NCBI GenBank assembly: GCA_002281875.1
Contig: NCHN01000019.1
Coordinates: forward strand, 1 to 60,004
Reading direction: 5' to 3'
Length of the DNA: 60,004 nucleotides
DNA from: Sphingobacteriia bacterium 24-36-13
GTDB lineage: Bacteria; Bacteroidota; Bacteroidia; Chitinophagales; Chitinophagaceae
This document shows positions 52,571-60,004 of this stretch, in pieces. Position 1 is the first letter of the stretch. Each line of letters opens with the position of its first letter. The notes beneath the pieces are model-generated. The model did no database searches. It saw only the letters and a list, made by a program, of their open reading frames with translations, and had not been told where the DNA came from. Made by a program: the position numbers and the translations under genes.

Positions 52571-53635
52571 TTAAATAGAAAGCATCCAACCATGTGTATC
52601 TTCAGACTTACCCTGACGAATATCATTTAACCTTTTCTTCAATTCTGGAGCTACAGTCCAACTATCAGTGTCAAAAAACATTGATTCATCTTTATAACGC
52701 AATTCTTTAATTAGTGAAATAGTTGCTGCTGTGCCTGCTCCAAAAACTTCACGCAACTGACCTGCTTTATGAGCTGCCATTAGTTCGTCAATCGAAATCT
52801 TTTTTTCTACTACTTCAAGACCCATCTCTGCCAATAGGGTTAAGGAACTCATTCTTGTTATACCTGCTAAAATTGTTCCTTCTTCTAATGATGGAGTGAT
52901 GGCTTGGTTACCAATGATGAAAAACACATTCATCATTCCTACTTCTTGTAAATATTTGTGTTCATTAGCATCTGTCCATAAAACTTGATCATACCCCATT
53001 TCTTTTGCCAACTGAGTTGGATACATACTTGAACCATAATTTCCAGCATTCTTAGAGTAACCAACTCCACCAGTTACTGCACGTGTATATTTTTCTTCAA
53101 CATAAATGCGCATTGGTGTGCTAAAATAAGGGCCAGTTGGGCTAAGAATAATCATGAATTTGTAGGTATCTGAAGGCTTAACACCTAATACTGCATCGGT
53201 AGCAAACATGAATGGTCTAATATACAATGAATGATCGGGCATGGTAGGGATCCAGTTGCGATCTAGACTGATTAACTCACGCATTCCATCAATAAATATT
53301 TCTTCTGGTACAGTGGGCATTTGCATTCTTGTAGCAGAGATATTGAAACGCTTAAAATTTTCGTAAGGTCTAAATATAGCCGCTTTACCTTCTTCGTTTC
53401 TGTAGGCTTTAATCCCTTCAAAAATAGATTGTCCATAATGTAATGCTGCTAAAGATGGATCCATGCTCAAGGGCTGGTATGGTTTAATCTCCACATTTTT
53501 CCAAACCCCATTACTATATTCTGCAACCAACATATGATCTGTAAATACTCGTCCAAAAGGAATATTTTCTAAGCTAATCATATCTAATTTAGATTTATCA
53601 GCCTTTGTAATGTTTATATCAAGTACTGCGTTCAT
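52571..53635 (-). CDS. ilvE: Branched-chain amino acid aminotransferase
   Basis: A PLP enzyme of fold type IV interconverting Leu/Ile/Val and their 2-oxo acids. The ATG at 53635 gives 354 residues, the length of the larger BCAT2-like type. The PLP-binding Lys is in GGVGYSKNAGNYGSSM near residue 195; GQSIFEGIKAYR and the C-terminal EVFGAGTAATISLIKEL are further signatures. A near-consensus -7 box (TTTCTTTG) precedes it. It is transcribed alone. Confidence 0.95.
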   Translation of the reverse strand: MNAVLDINITKADKSKLDMISLENIPFGRVFTDHMLVAEYSNGVWKNVEIKPYQPLSMDPSLAALHYGQSIFEGIKAYRNEEGKAAIFRPYENFKRFNISATRMQMPTVPEEIFIDGMRELISLDRNWIPTMPDHSLYIRPFMFATDAVLGVKPSDTYKFMIILSPTGPYFSTPMRIYVEEKYTRAVTGGVGYSKNAGNYGSSMYPTQLAKEMGYDQVLWTDANEHKYLQEVGMMNVFFIIGNQAITPSLEEGTILAGITRMSSLTLLAEMGLEVVEKKISIDELMAAHKAGQLREVFGAGTAATISLIKELRYKDESMFFDTDSWTVAPELKKRLNDIRQGKSEDTHGWMLSI

Positions 53636-53696
53636 AGTTTTATATTTGGCGCAAAGAAACAAAAAAAATAAAAACTAACGACTGTTAATATTTTAA

Positions 53697-54260
53697 ATGG
53701 ACCAGAAAATGCCTAAACAACTACCCGATTTTGTATTGGCTAACCTTTTTCCGAGCAATTTGGTAATTGTTGAATCAGCAGAAAAAACAAAGCCGATTTC
53801 TGCACCAAAAGCAGTGGTAATAGACCCTCCCACTTATTCTGGACCCGCAAAAGAACGTCCTGAAAAATGGTATTTGGGTAATAATGGTAAAAATATTGTC
53901 ATATTAGTGCATGAGCCGGAAGCAGCATTCTTAAACGAGGAAAGTTTAGACTTTTTAACAAAGATTTTAGGCGCTTGTAAGTTGAATCTGGGAGATGTGG
54001 CAGTTATAAATATAGCACGGTACCTAGCTAATTTTGGCGAAATTAAACAAGAACTAAATCCCTCTAGCTGTTTATTGTTCAATGTAAGTGCAGCAACGGT
54101 AAAACTTCCTTTCACGGTTCCAAATTATCAAGTTCAACAATATGGTGGATGTACTTTTTTAATGGCGCCTTCTTTATTGCAATATTATGGTGATAGTGGT
54201 GATGCTAAATTAGAAAAAACCAAACTTTGGGTAAGCCTTAAATCACTTTTTAATCTTTAA
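53697..54260 (+). CDS. Hypothetical protein; possible DNA polymerase III psi (HolD)-like
   Basis: I do not recognise this 187-residue cytoplasmic protein with certainty. After a Pro-rich N-terminal segment comes a compact alpha/beta pattern: NIVILVHEPEAAFLNEESLD, FLTKILGACKLNLGDVAVIN, a strand SCLLFNVSAA, then FLMAPSLLQYYGD and a terminal helix KTKLWVSLKSLF. This order resembles the HolD psi-subunit fold and its C-terminal signature (a SL..L..D...K...W..L pattern). Identity is low, so this is only a hypothesis. It is 3 nt upstream of rdgB and divergent from ilvE. Confidence 0.6.
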   Translation: MDQKMPKQLPDFVLANLFPSNLVIVESAEKTKPISAPKAVVIDPPTYSGPAKERPEKWYLGNNGKNIVILVHEPEAAFLNEESLDFLTKILGACKLNLGDVAVINIARYLANFGEIKQELNPSSCLLFNVSAATVKLPFTVPNYQVQQYGGCTFLMAPSLLQYYGDSGDAKLEKTKLWVSLKSLFNL

Positions 54261-54263
54261 ACA

Positions 54264-54860
54264 ATGGCTATAGTTGAAATTATTTTTGCTACTAATAACG
54301 CAAATAAAGTAAAAGAAATAAAAGCAGTTACTGGCAATCTATTAACGGTTCTATCACTTGCCGATGCAGGCATTGATATTGATATTCCTGAGCCACATGA
54401 TACTCTGGAAGCCAATGCTAGCGAGAAATCTAGGGTTATACATAGGTTAACCAAAAAGAATTGTTTCAGCGAAGACACTGGATTAGAAATAGATGCGTTA
54501 AATGGAGAACCTGGTGTTAAAAGTGCCCGTTACGCTGGTGATGAAAGAGATTTTCAAGCCAATATAGACTTGGTACTTTATAAATTATTGAATAAAGAAA
54601 ACAAAGCAGCACAGTTTAGAACAGTTATTTCTCTTATTTGGGATGATCAGGAATTTTTATTCGAAGGTATTTGTAAAGGAAAAATAATATCTGAACAAAG
54701 GGGTACGGAGGGCTTTGGTTATGATCCTATTTTTGTTCCCGATGGGGCTAATAAATGTTTTGCGGAAATGAGTATGGACGAAAAAAACCAATACAGTCAC
54801 CGCAAAAAAGCAATGAGTAAGCTCATTGATTTCCTTATACAACAAACAAAACAAGATTAG
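54264..54860 (+). CDS. rdgB: Non-canonical purine NTP pyrophosphatase (RdgB/HAM1)
   Basis: This enzyme hydrolyses ITP, dITP and XTP to monophosphates, cleansing the nucleotide pool. The 198-residue protein starts with the signature FATNNANKVKEIKAV and has FSEDTGLEIDALNGEPGVKS (catalytic Asp region) and EGFGYDPIFVPDGA. It starts 3 nt after the preceding orphan and is followed after 29 nt by a thioesterase. Confidence 0.95.
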   Translation: MAIVEIIFATNNANKVKEIKAVTGNLLTVLSLADAGIDIDIPEPHDTLEANASEKSRVIHRLTKKNCFSEDTGLEIDALNGEPGVKSARYAGDERDFQANIDLVLYKLLNKENKAAQFRTVISLIWDDQEFLFEGICKGKIISEQRGTEGFGYDPIFVPDGANKCFAEMSMDEKNQYSHRKKAMSKLIDFLIQQTKQD

Positions 54861-54889
54861 TTGTAGCTAATTTGAGTAAATAAATAGCA

Positions 54890-55318
54890 ATGAACCGAAT
54901 TAAAATTCAACTTCCAGAACAGTTTAATTTTACCACTCAAATGCAAATTCGGGTAACCGATTTAAATTATGGGGGTCATGTAGGAAACGACACCATTTTA
55001 TCTTTACTACAAGAAGCTAGGCAACAATTTTTACAATCTAGGGGATATGCAGAATTGAGTGTTGAATCGTTTGGGCTAATCATGGCGGATGCAATGATTG
55101 AATACAAAAAAGAATTGAACCATAAAGACACAATCGAAATTGCCGTTGTTGCTACCGATTTTGATAAACTTGGCTTTGATATTTACTATCGAGTTACAGT
55201 ATTAGAAAATGGTGAACATCATTTAGCTGTTCGAGCTAAAACAGGAATGATGTTATACGATTACACAGCTAAAAAGAAAGTCTCTTTAAGCGAAAATATT
55301 ATTCAACAGCTGAGCTAA
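54890..55318 (+). CDS. Acyl-CoA thioesterase (4HBT/hotdog family)
   Basis: A single hotdog domain of 142 residues. The YbgC-like pattern QIRVTDLNYGGHVGNDTILS has the catalytic Asp/Asn region near residue 25, followed by a long helix (LLQEARQQFLQSRGY) and the beta sheet. It hydrolyses acyl-CoA thioesters; chain length is unknown. The stop directly abuts the aroE stop on the other strand, with no bases between. Confidence 0.86.
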   Translation: MNRIKIQLPEQFNFTTQMQIRVTDLNYGGHVGNDTILSLLQEARQQFLQSRGYAELSVESFGLIMADAMIEYKKELNHKDTIEIAVVATDFDKLGFDIYYRVTVLENGEHHLAVRAKTGMMLYDYTAKKKVSLSENIIQQLS

Positions 55319-56053
55319 TTAAAGGTTCCAGATTCTCCAACTTTCTTCTGCTTGCAATACCAACATTTCATATCCATTCTGTACTGTTGCACCTTGTGAT
55401 TTACCCTTTAGCAAAAATTGGGTTTCAGTTGGATTATAAATCAAATCGTACAAATGATGCTGAGGACCCAGGAATTCATAAGGAATAAGTGGTGACGCTT
55501 CAACATTTGGATATTGACCAACAGGACTGGTATTGATGATGAGTTGATATTGTTCGAGTACTTCTTTATTTAATTCAGCATATTGGATTGATTGATTAGC
55601 GGTGGTTCTTGAAACATTTAAATAAGTAATATTAAGTTTCCGCAATACAAATTCTACCGCTGCGGCAGCACCACCTGTACCTAAAATTAATGCATGAGTA
55701 TGATGCTTTTTTAAAAATGGTTTTAATGAATTTTCAAAACCAATGATATCAGTATTGTAACCAATTAATTTTTTATTCTGAATACGAACGCAATTACAAG
55801 CACCCATCTCGGCTACTTCAGGTGTTAGTTGATGAAGAAAAGGAAGTACTTGTTTTTTATAAGGTATGGTAATATTAAACCCCTCTAAGAATTTCTTTTG
55901 TATCAGCAAATAGGGCAATTCATCAATATCAGGAATAGAGAAGTTTTCGTAAAAGAGCTCCTCACCCAATCCAAGGGATGAAAATTTTTGGCTAAAATAA
56001 TTTTGAGAAAAAGAGTGCGATAATGGGTAACCCACCAAACCAAATAAACGCAT
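55319..56053 (-). CDS. aroE: Shikimate dehydrogenase
   Basis: An NADPH-dependent enzyme of the shikimate pathway. The 244-residue protein is on the short side for AroE. VGYPLSHSFSQNYF binds shikimate, NITIPYKK supplies the catalytic Lys, CNCVRIQNKKLIGYNTD holds the Asn/Asp pair, and LGTGGAAAAVEFVL is the NADP loop. It starts 1 nt after the phosphosulfolactate synthase stop, so the two are one operon. Confidence 0.94.
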   Translation of the reverse strand: MRLFGLVGYPLSHSFSQNYFSQKFSSLGLGEELFYENFSIPDIDELPYLLIQKKFLEGFNITIPYKKQVLPFLHQLTPEVAEMGACNCVRIQNKKLIGYNTDIIGFENSLKPFLKKHHTHALILGTGGAAAAVEFVLRKLNITYLNVSRTTANQSIQYAELNKEVLEQYQLIINTSPVGQYPNVEASPLIPYEFLGPQHHLYDLIYNPTETQFLLKGKSQGATVQNGYEMLVLQAEESWRIWNL

Positions 56054-56054
56054 A

Positions 56055-56819
56055 TTAAGCTTTATCTAAGTAAAGATGAAAAGTATCTCCTCTTAATCCG
56101 ATTCGCATTGCTTCTAATGGTAAAACTTCATTTGGAGCAATATTACCCAAATTTACATTGCACCCGATTAACTCGAGGAAATACAATTGTTGCGCTTTTT
56201 GAGGAGCTTCCCAAATTATTTTTTCAGCAGGAATTTGGGTTAAAATTTCTTGAACCAACCCTTCTCTAACTTCGCCACTTCCTCTATAAATTCCCACATT
56301 ACCAGCTTCTCTTGCTTCTGCAATTACATAAGAGGATCCTGCTTCTAATTCAGCTCGCATCAATTCTATCCATTTGTATGGAGGAATAATATGTGCTGCA
56401 TCTTTGCTGCCCACTTCGCTTAACACGGTTGCATGCTGTGTTAGTTTTTCAATATAGCCGCATTTTTCCGCATGTGGAATAGTAATAGATCCGTCAGATA
56501 CTTCAATATAACTTACGCCATAATCTTTACAAACTTCAACGTAATCATCAAATTGATTTCGAATTAAAAAGGCTTCAAACAAAGTGCCACCAAAATAAAC
56601 TGGCATATTCGCCTCTCTATAAACAGCTAATTTTTCTCTTAAATTAGGCGTTACAAAAGAGGTTCCGAATCCTAACTTAACAATATCTACATGAGGACCA
56701 GCAACACTAAGAAAATCTTTTGCCTGATTAATACTTAACCCTTTATCCATTACCATGGTTAATCCATTTGCCCTAGGTTGCTTTGTTCGTTCTGGTATTT
56801 GTGTAAGTCTGTAATTCAT
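56055..56819 (-). CDS. Phosphosulfolactate synthase (ComA) family protein
   Basis: A 254-residue TIM-barrel protein matching the ComA family, which adds sulfite to PEP to form phosphosulfolactate in coenzyme M synthesis. Family blocks visible are HVDIVKLGFGTSFV, MPVYFGGTLFEAFL, YIEVSDGSITIP and YVIAEAREAGNVGIYRGSGE. Bacteroidota are not known to make coenzyme M, so the product may feed sulfolactate or sulfonate metabolism; this is inference. It heads an operon with aroE behind a consensus -7 box. Confidence 0.85.
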   Translation of the reverse strand: MNYRLTQIPERTKQPRANGLTMVMDKGLSINQAKDFLSVAGPHVDIVKLGFGTSFVTPNLREKLAVYREANMPVYFGGTLFEAFLIRNQFDDYVEVCKDYGVSYIEVSDGSITIPHAEKCGYIEKLTQHATVLSEVGSKDAAHIIPPYKWIELMRAELEAGSSYVIAEAREAGNVGIYRGSGEVREGLVQEILTQIPAEKIIWEAPQKAQQLYFLELIGCNVNLGNIAPNEVLPLEAMRIGLRGDTFHLYLDKA

Positions 56820-56839
56820 TCCTATCTTATTTATCGGGG

Positions 56840-56847
56840 CAAAAGTA
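56840..56847 (-). promoter_or_regulatory. ComA-like/aroE promoter -7 box (TACTTTTG)
   Basis: An exact TAnnTTTG match on the minus strand, 20 nt from the ATG and just after the TPR gene stop. Confidence 0.55.
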
Positions 56848-56852
56848 CATAT

Positions 56853-58274
56853 TTAAATTTTCTTTCCCTTCTTATAACGGGCAATGATATCCACTACCTG
56901 GCTATTTTGCAAAATATATGGATTCAATTCCATGAACTTTTTGAGCAATTTCGGTGCTTTATCCATGGCTGTTTCTAACTTAAGCAATGCTTCTTTGGAT
57001 TTGCCTAACACAAATAATATAGTACTTGCATAAAAATAAAATAAGGGCTTTTCTGCCGTTGCAACCAATGCGGCTTGGCACTGGTTATAGGCTTCTTCAA
57101 ACATTTCAGCTTTAATTAAACAACGCAATAATGCTTCCCAACCAGCTACAGATTTGGGCTTATGTTTAACTACAGTTCCAAAGTATATGATGGCATCTTT
57201 GTACCTATCTAAATTCATCATGCACTCTCCCATTGCCAAATTATACTCTGGTACAGAGCGAGTAATGCGCATTGAGTTTTCCAACTGTTTTGCAGCAGCC
57301 TGCCATTGCTCTTCTAACATATAGGTCACTGCAATCTTATAGTGCAACTTACTATCACCGGCATTTAAGTGAACCGCTTTCTTATAATTAAACCTTGCCT
57401 GAGCATATTTACCCATTCTGTGATAACAATGACCTATTGCTTCATAAATGACATCTTCAGGTCTACTGAGCTCAAGCACTTTTTCTAATACATCAATAGC
57501 TTCTTTATACTTACGCAATCTTAAATAAGCATCCCCCATATTCCGATAGGCATAGTCAAATTTTTCGTCTATGGCTACTGCATATTGATAAGCATCAATC
57601 GCTTTCTCATATAATTTGAGCCCTTGGTATGCAGCTGCCAAATTAAACCAAGCTAATTCACTAAATGGGTGCTCTTCTATGATTGATTGATGAAGCTTAA
57701 TGCTCTCTTCGTTTCGTCCAGTAAAATCTGTCCAAAAACAAATTTTATATAAAGCTTCTTCATTATTTGGATCCTCTTCTAAAATCAATTTTAAACAATC
57801 AAATACTTTATCAAATTCTTCATAATCATCATATACATCGGCTAACTCAAAAAGCAAGTCTAATCTTTCTTCGCCTTCGAAAAGTAATAAAGCTGCTTCC
57901 AATAATTCAACCGCTTTAGCCTGTTGATCTAATGCCAAATAAGCATCTGTTTTTAGTATAAATAAATTTAAATCTGTGCTGTCAAATAATTCAGCAGTTT
58001 CTAATAAGTTTAATGCTTCTTGGTATTTTCTACTGGCCAATAACAAATCGGCCTTCTTAATCATGAGGTTGGCGGAATAGGGAAACTGCTCTAATCCCAG
58101 CTCTGCTGCAATCATTGCTTCTGGCAAATCATCCTTCTCATCATAATAATCTATAATCCGCTCAAAAGCATCTTCATCTAAAAATGGATGGCTTCTTCCA
58201 TGCTTAAGGTGTTGATACTGAATGATCAACTCCCTTAATTCTTCCTTGTCTTCGCGGTACGGATTTTGGCTCAT
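56853..58274 (-). CDS. Tetratricopeptide repeat protein
   Basis: The 473-residue soluble protein is built of about 12 TPR units, for example YSANLMIKKADLLLASRKYQ, FSELAWFNLAAAYQGLKLYE and FDYAYRNMGDAYLRLRKYKE. The N-terminus is charged (KEELRELIIQYQHLKHGRSH) and there is no signal peptide, so it is probably a cytoplasmic protein-protein scaffold. Partners cannot be inferred. An 11-bp palindrome (CCTAATTTAGG, 58289-58299) lies 15 nt before its ATG. Confidence 0.9.
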   Translation of the reverse strand: MSQNPYREDKEELRELIIQYQHLKHGRSHPFLDEDAFERIIDYYDEKDDLPEAMIAAELGLEQFPYSANLMIKKADLLLASRKYQEALNLLETAELFDSTDLNLFILKTDAYLALDQQAKAVELLEAALLLFEGEERLDLLFELADVYDDYEEFDKVFDCLKLILEEDPNNEEALYKICFWTDFTGRNEESIKLHQSIIEEHPFSELAWFNLAAAYQGLKLYEKAIDAYQYAVAIDEKFDYAYRNMGDAYLRLRKYKEAIDVLEKVLELSRPEDVIYEAIGHCYHRMGKYAQARFNYKKAVHLNAGDSKLHYKIAVTYMLEEQWQAAAKQLENSMRITRSVPEYNLAMGECMMNLDRYKDAIIYFGTVVKHKPKSVAGWEALLRCLIKAEMFEEAYNQCQAALVATAEKPLFYFYASTILFVLGKSKEALLKLETAMDKAPKLLKKFMELNPYILQNSQVVDIIARYKKGKKI

Positions 58275-58343
58275 GGGGTGATGGTTTACCTAATTTAGGC
58301 AAATAATTAAACTTTTTTCGGCGAAAACCAAACTTTTACCCCC

Positions 58344-58363
58344 TTATTAACGTTTGTTAATAA
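58344..58363. promoter_or_regulatory. Inverted repeat TTATTAAC-GTTT-GTTAATAA
   Basis: A perfect 8-bp dyad with a 4-nt spacer in the divergent region between the TPR gene and the small exported protein, about 33 nt upstream of the latter's -7 box. It looks like a transcription-factor operator. Confidence 0.45.
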
Positions 58364-58395
58364 AAATAATTCGTTAAAATATTTAGGATATGTCT

Positions 58396-58403
58396 TACCT
58401 TTG
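58396..58403 (+). promoter_or_regulatory. -7 box (TACCTTTG) adjacent to the start codon of a small exported protein
   Basis: An exact TAnnTTTG box that ends 4 nt before the ATG at 58408. It lies inside the open frame if the upstream ATG at 58390 is used, which argues for the later start and a leaderless message. The -33 element is weak. Confidence 0.55.
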
Positions 58404-58407
58404 CCAT

Positions 58408-58761
58408 ATGTTAACGCAAATTAAATCCGCAAAAAAAGCCCCGATGGTGATGCTCGTTATGAGTTTGCACTTGGCTTTTGCTGCATTTGCATTCACTGGA
58501 ATTGTTGATGACAAAGCTAAGAATAGCAAATTCACCTTACGCAGTCTCAATAACTTCTCTAAGAAAGGATTGTCTTTATCTGCTATTAAATCTAACCTAC
58601 ACTACAAAGGATTAACCTTAACTGGAAATGGTCTAATGCAGCAGAATAACGATAAGAACAGCATGTTGCAATACAATAATGGCAACACTACTTACATTTA
58701 TCCTTATAAGATTAAAGTGAAAGTACCTAAGTTCAAGACACCTCAAGAATCTCGTAATTAA
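58408..58761 (+). CDS. Small exported protein of unknown function (117 aa)
   Basis: The ATG at 58408 gives a positively charged start (MLTQIKSAKKAP) and a hydrophobic core ending near AFAFTG, a signal peptide or membrane anchor. The mature region (about 85 aa) is basic and Asn/Ser/Lys-rich, with LHYKGLTLTGNGLMQQN and the C-terminal YPYKIKVKVPKFKTP. I do not recognise it. ATG at 58390 is an alternative start but would place the promoter box inside the gene. Confidence 0.65.
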   Translation: MLTQIKSAKKAPMVMLVMSLHLAFAAFAFTGIVDDKAKNSKFTLRSLNNFSKKGLSLSAIKSNLHYKGLTLTGNGLMQQNNDKNSMLQYNNGNTTYIYPYKIKVKVPKFKTPQESRN

Positions 58762-58764
58762 TTA

Positions 58765-59403
58765 TTATTCATTCAATAACCGATAACCGGTAGTTGGTAT
58801 TTCAAATTTAGCTGCTGAAACAGGATTGAAACTTATTTTAGATGCTGTGTAAGTAATCTTTTGTGTGTACCCGTCTTTAGCTTCATACTCTAAAACAAAT
58901 CCAGGAATATCTTTAAATTGATATTCAAACTCTCGTACTGATGGTATTATTGAACTGGCGTAATAAACAGAGAATGTGCTCCCATCTTTCATCTGCATAA
59001 TTGCATGCTTGCATTCATACCCGAGAATTTGTTTTTTCTCTTCGGTAAATTGAATAAGCATATCACTAAATTTTTCATTCTGCTTTAACCATTTAGGGCC
59101 ATCAATTTTCGTTAAAAATTTATTGGCACCAATTTCCCTTAAAATAAATGCGTTCCCATTTGCCTTATTAAAAATAAGGGATTGAGAAAATGAGGGACTG
59201 GTTAAATCGGATCGACTATTATTTCCTTTAATATAAACCGTTTTAACGCTTTGCTTTAATAATGCTACAGCATCTTTATCAATCTGAGATTCATTGTTCA
59301 CGGTTATTGCATAACTAACTGTACATTCCGCCACTACACGTGTTTGTGCAGATGCGCTACTTACCAAACAACAAATAAAGACTATGTTCAATAAGTAGCG
59401 CAT
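58765..59403 (-). CDS. GLPGLI-like / DUF4412-like exported protein
   Basis: A 212-residue exported protein with signal peptide ending near ASAQ. The body has a beta-rich fold with ILGYECKHAIMQMKDGSTFS and FKDIPGFVLEYEAKDG; the latter resembles the GLPGLxLE signature of the GLPGLI family. Function is unknown; members are periplasmic or outer-membrane associated. It starts 6 nt after yidC ends, so it probably shares the yidC message. Confidence 0.65.
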   Translation of the reverse strand: MRYLLNIVFICCLVSSASAQTRVVAECTVSYAITVNNESQIDKDAVALLKQSVKTVYIKGNNSRSDLTSPSFSQSLIFNKANGNAFILREIGANKFLTKIDGPKWLKQNEKFSDMLIQFTEEKKQILGYECKHAIMQMKDGSTFSVYYASSIIPSVREFEYQFKDIPGFVLEYEAKDGYTQKITYTASKISFNPVSAAKFEIPTTGYRLLNE

Positions 59404-59409
59404 GACAAA

Positions 59410-60004
59410 TTATTTTTTAGTGGTTTTGTTTTTTAGCTCTTGCACTTTTTTCTGACTATCAACCATTTGTTCATAGCGTTCTTGCCATTTACTTTTGGTT
59501 TTAGGTGCTTTTCGCTTTGCTTCAATCTTCGCCAAAATTTTATCATGATCTATGATATAATTCTGAATTACAAATTGTAATAAAAGGGTTACTACGTTAG
59601 AAACCGTATAATACCAAGTTAATGCCGATGGCAAGCTGTTAAATATAAATAACAACATGAAAGGGAAAATATAAGGCATGTATTTTAACGCAGGATTATC
59701 CTGAGTTGGTGTCATGCTCATATTGTAAATGGAAATCAAAAAGCTGGTAATTACTGCAGTAATTGTAAATAAGCTGATATGATTACCAAATGCCGGAATA
59801 GTAAAAGGAAGATTGGCAATTGAATCAAAACTAGATAAATCTTCACTCCATAAGAATGCTTGCCCACGCAGTGCAATTTCAGAGTTAAAGAAGCTATATA
59901 GTGCAAAGAAGATAGGAATTTGTAATAAAGCTGGAATACATCCACCTAAAGGATTAACCCCTGCTTCTCTAAACAATTTCATTTGCTCCATTGCAAAGCC
60001 TTGT
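59410..60004 (-). CDS. yidC: Membrane protein insertase YidC, C-terminal part (runs off the window)
   Basis: The inner-membrane insertase of the YidC/Oxa1 family. Visible are the C-terminal about 198 residues: the cytoplasmic loop MEQMKLFREAGVNPLGGCIP, core helices (ALLQIPIFFALYSFFN; LFTITAVITSFLISIYN; MPYIFPFMLLFIFNSLPSAL), a last helix and a basic tail (KRKAPKTKSKWQERY). The frame continues past base 60004, so the N-terminal periplasmic domain is missing here. Confidence 0.93.
   Translation of the reverse strand, partial: QGFAMEQMKLFREAGVNPLGGCIPALLQIPIFFALYSFFNSEIALRGQAFLWSEDLSSFDSIANLPFTIPAFGNHISLFTITAVITSFLISIYNMSMTPTQDNPALKYMPYIFPFMLLFIFNSLPSALTWYYTVSNVVTLLLQFVIQNYIIDHDKILAKIEAKRKAPKTKSKWQERYEQMVDSQKKVQELKNKTTKK

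Noticed and set aside
1-60004. CRISPR arrays, IS elements, prophage, integrons, toxin-antitoxin or defence genes
   Set aside because: I found no regularly spaced repeats, transposase or integrase motifs, or defence-type proteins on either strand.
1-60004. tRNA and rRNA genes
   Set aside because: I saw no cloverleaf consensus (GGTTCRANYCC-type T-arm with matching acceptor) or rRNA blocks in the intergenic gaps; small gaps leave little room.

Overview
The window comes from a low-GC member of the Bacteroidota, most likely the Chitinophagaceae/Sphingobacteria side of the phylum. The evidence is Bacteroidota-type promoters (TTG, about 18-20 nt, TAnnTTTG) in front of rpsL, fusA, rpsJ, rpsA and pckA; A/T-rich start contexts almost without Shine-Dalgarno motifs; type IX secretion (T9SS) C-terminal sorting signals; a PorD-like protein; and families such as DUF4296, GLPGLI-like proteins and propeller histidine kinases. 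I saw no rRNA or tRNA gene, IS element, prophage, CRISPR array or other mobile DNA. Nearly all of the window is chromosomal core.

Layout. 1-7.1 kb: 5' part of recG, divergent trpS, a deoxynucleoside kinase, an orphan acidic protein, pckA, a GlcD-type flavin oxidase, a small beta-barrel protein and a LOG-family hydrolase. 7.1-12.6 kb: a tightly overlapping plus-strand chain (SSS symporter, O-methyltransferase, LysM glucosaminidase, hpt, vWA protein). 12.6-19.1 kb: a minus-strand run grpE-dnaJ-propeller histidine kinase-LuxR regulator-secreted orphan. 19.2-27.4 kb: rlmI-like methyltransferase, a protein that is little more than a T9SS sorting domain, peroxiredoxin, a two-subunit CoA-transferase, DUF4296, PorD, rpoZ, bamD and rpsA. 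27.5-32.8 kb: two tiny basic secreted proteins, a large metzincin protease, a CBS protein and a flavoprotein. 32.8-48.8 kb: the str-S10-spc ribosomal supercluster on the minus strand (rpsL-rpsG-fusA-rpsJ-rplC ... rplO-secY-map). 48.9-60 kb: a 1165-residue T9SS-exported surface protein, ilvE, a possible HolD-like protein, rdgB, a thioesterase, aroE, a phosphosulfolactate synthase homologue, a TPR protein, two small envelope proteins and the 3' part of yidC.

The most interesting signals are non-coding. The 291-nt rpsJ-rplC gap can fold into several strong hairpins, one capped by a GNRA loop, and looks like a cis-regulatory ribosomal-protein leader. The spc end of the cluster is punctuated by terminator-like hairpins after rpmD, rplO and secY, and the cluster stops at map instead of continuing into infA-rpmJ-rpsM-rpsK-rpsD-rpoA-rplQ. 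Three genes have a TAnnTTTG-type box only 4-5 nt from the ATG, which predicts leaderless mRNAs. Among proteins, the sorting-domain-only protein, the paired basic secreted peptides with an internal repeat, and the possible DNA polymerase III psi-like protein before rdgB are the best candidates for undescribed biology. No complete new defence or biosynthetic system is evident.
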